This document shows positions 4,899-6,135 of a stretch of 6,135 bases of DNA, one piece after another. Each line of letters begins with the position of its first letter. Position 1 is the stretch's first letter. The stretch spans positions 1 to 6,135 of the forward strand of contig JACDBJ010000233.1 of the NCBI GenBank assembly GCA_013695005.1, given 5' to 3'. A model generated the notes under the pieces. The model was not told the DNA's origin and made no database searches. It saw only the letters and a program-made list of their open reading frames with translations. This stretch comes from Pseudonocardiales bacterium. GTDB taxonomy: Bacteria; Actinomycetota; Actinomycetes; Mycobacteriales; Pseudonocardiaceae. Made by a program: the position numbers and the translations under genes.

Positions 4899-6135
4899 CA
4901 CGCGGCGAGCACGACCTGCTCGATGCGGCGGCGGTCGGAGCGGCGGACTCCCGAGAGGCAGAACGAGTCCACCACCGAGGAGCCCAGCGTGGACACCCGC
5001 GCCCAACGGATGTCGGCACCGCACTGCTCCAGGGCGGCCGCCACCCGGTGCAGCAGCCCGATCCGGTCGGTCCCCCGCAGCTCGAGCACGGCCGCCCCCG
5101 TGGCCTCGTCGTCGAACCACAGCACCCTCGACGGCGCGGCGTCCTCAGTGCCCGGCGGCCGCGCGTAGTCGTGCTCCTTGCGGGCCAGCGCATCGGAGAG
5201 CTGCAGCGTGCCATCGAGCACGCGGATCAGGTCACCACGCAGCAGCGCGGGATCGGGTAGTCCACCGAACCGCGGCGAGACGGTGAAGGTGTCCACCGCG
5301 ATGCCGGTCTGCGCGCCGAGCTCGGCGGCGTGCACCTCCAAGGAGTGCAGCGCGAGCACGCCGGCGGCCGCGGACAGCGCCCCTGGCCGGTCGGGCATCG
5401 CCACGATGGCGGTCGGCGGCTCGTCGGTGTCGTCGAACCGGACCTCCGGCTTGCCGGACTTGGCCACCGCGGCCACCAGCCCCCGCCGCTGCTCGTCGAT
5501 GGCCGGGACGACGCCGGCCAGCGGCACCCCGGCGATCATCGCGCGGCAGCGGTTGGCCAGGTCTTGGATCAGGCTGCGCTTCCACGGGCTCCACACGCCG
5601 GGGCCGGTGGCCAGCGCGTCCGCCTCGGCCAACGCGACGAGCAGGTCCAGTAGCAGCGCGTTCCCGTCGAGGGTGGCGACGACCCGGTCGACCGTCGTCG
5701 AGTCGTCCAGGTCGCGGCGGGTGGCGGTGTGCGGAAGTAGCAGGTGGTGCCGCACCATCTGACCGAGCACCCCGACGTCGGCCGGTCGGAACCCGAGCCG
5801 GGTGCCCACCTGCTCGGCCAGCGACTGCCCTACCACGGAGTGGTCATCGTCGCGGCCCTTGCCGATGTCGTGCAGCAACGACCCGACCAGCAGCAGGTCG
5901 GGCCGCGCGACCTGGGTGGTCAGCCGGGCGGCGTTGGCGCAGGTCTCCACGAGGTGCCGGTCGACGGTCCAGAGGTGGGCGCGGTCCCGCGGCGGGAGGT
6001 CGCGGACCGGCCCCCACTCCGGCAGGAAGCGTCCCCACAGCCCCGTGCGGTCCAGGGACTCCACGACGTCCACCAGTCCGCGTCCGGTGCCGAGCAGCGA
6101 GAGCATCTCGTCCAGCGCGGACCGTGGCCACGGCC
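4895..6135 (-). CDS. glnD: GlnD, PII nucleotidyltransferase/deuridylylase, C-terminal half (cut by window edge)
   Basis: 412 residues are visible; the frame stays open to the right edge, so the N-terminal nucleotidyltransferase domain is outside. The first ATG in view (6106) is internal, because codons continue upstream of it. The HD hydrolase domain, which removes the nucleotide from PII, comes first: WTVDRH (H60), LLVGSLLHDIGKG (H88, D89), DHSVVG, and VRHHLLLPHT (H129, H130), counting from the first complete codon. Two ACT domains follow, at about 243-285 (IVAMPDRPGALSAAAG...) and 347-395 (AAVLELRGTDRIGLLHRV...); in GlnD these sense glutamine. The enzyme adjusts PII (GlnB/GlnK) modification to nitrogen status. 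In Streptomyces and Corynebacterium the GlnD homologue adenylylates rather than uridylylates PII, and that could apply here. Its stop overlaps the stop of the convergent methyltransferase. All visible motifs are intact. Confidence 0.95.
   Translation of the reverse strand, partial: PWPRSALDEMLSLLGTGRGLVDVVESLDRTGLWGRFLPEWGPVRDLPPRDRAHLWTVDRHLVETCANAARLTTQVARPDLLLVGSLLHDIGKGRDDDHSVVGQSLAEQVGTRLGFRPADVGVLGQMVRHHLLLPHTATRRDLDDSTTVDRVVATLDGNALLLDLLVALAEADALATGPGVWSPWKRSLIQDLANRCRAMIAGVPLAGVVPAIDEQRRGLVAAVAKSGKPEVRFDDTDEPPTAIVAMPDRPGALSAAAGVLALHSLEVHAAELGAQTGIAVDTFTVSPRFGGLPDPALLRGDLIRVLDGTLQLSDALARKEHDYARPPGTEDAAPSRVLWFDDEATGAAVLELRGTDRIGLLHRVAAALEQCGADIRWARVSTLGSSVVDSFCLSGVRRSDRRRIEQVVLAAC

Noticed and set aside
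4567..5214. Minus-strand open frames across the end of the methyltransferase and the glnD terminus
   Set aside because: They are antisense to the methyltransferase or lie in another frame of glnD, where the ACT domain sequence is clearly the real reading.

Overview
The window is very GC-rich, packed with genes and heavy in GTG starts. Its homologues point to an actinobacterium, probably of the Pseudonocardia/Streptomyces/Frankia kind: a glnD–ffh neighbourhood, a lysine-rich Ffh tail, a DUF1684 protein and a PF04672 methyltransferase. The exact genus cannot be read from the sequence.

Layout, left to right. (1) Positions 1-935, minus strand: the N-terminal 311 residues of a metal-dependent amidohydrolase, cut by the left edge. 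(2) 944-2467, minus: a complete ffh, the SRP GTPase, ending 8 bases upstream of the amidohydrolase start. (3) 2468-2526: a 59-base divergent promoter region. (4) 2527-3381, plus: an alpha/beta hydrolase. (5) 3378-3998, minus: a DUF1684 protein, convergent with the hydrolase, the two stop codons sharing one CTAG. (6) 3999-4091: a 93-base divergent promoter region. (7) 4092-4898, plus: a PF04672 SAM-dependent methyltransferase broken by two single-base indels that cancel each other. (8) 4895-6135, minus: the C-terminal half of GlnD, whose stop again shares a CTAG with the methyltransferase stop. No RNA gene, mobile element or CRISPR array is visible.

How the genes fit together. glnD (nitrogen sensing through PII) and ffh (membrane protein targeting) are neighbours in several actinobacteria. 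Here about 2.4 kb carrying three accessory genes of alternating orientation lies between them. The methyltransferase has clearly more A/T-ending codons than its neighbours, as expected of a later arrival. ffh has its own candidate leaderless promoter, which fits its separation from glnD. The amidohydrolase probably shares the ffh transcript.

I see no clearly new biological system. The points most worth a second look are the doubly frameshifted methyltransferase, the repeated CTAG stop-to-stop junctions, and a TAG-type hexamer exactly six bases before all three GTG starts of the minus-strand ffh, the DUF1684 gene and the methyltransferase.
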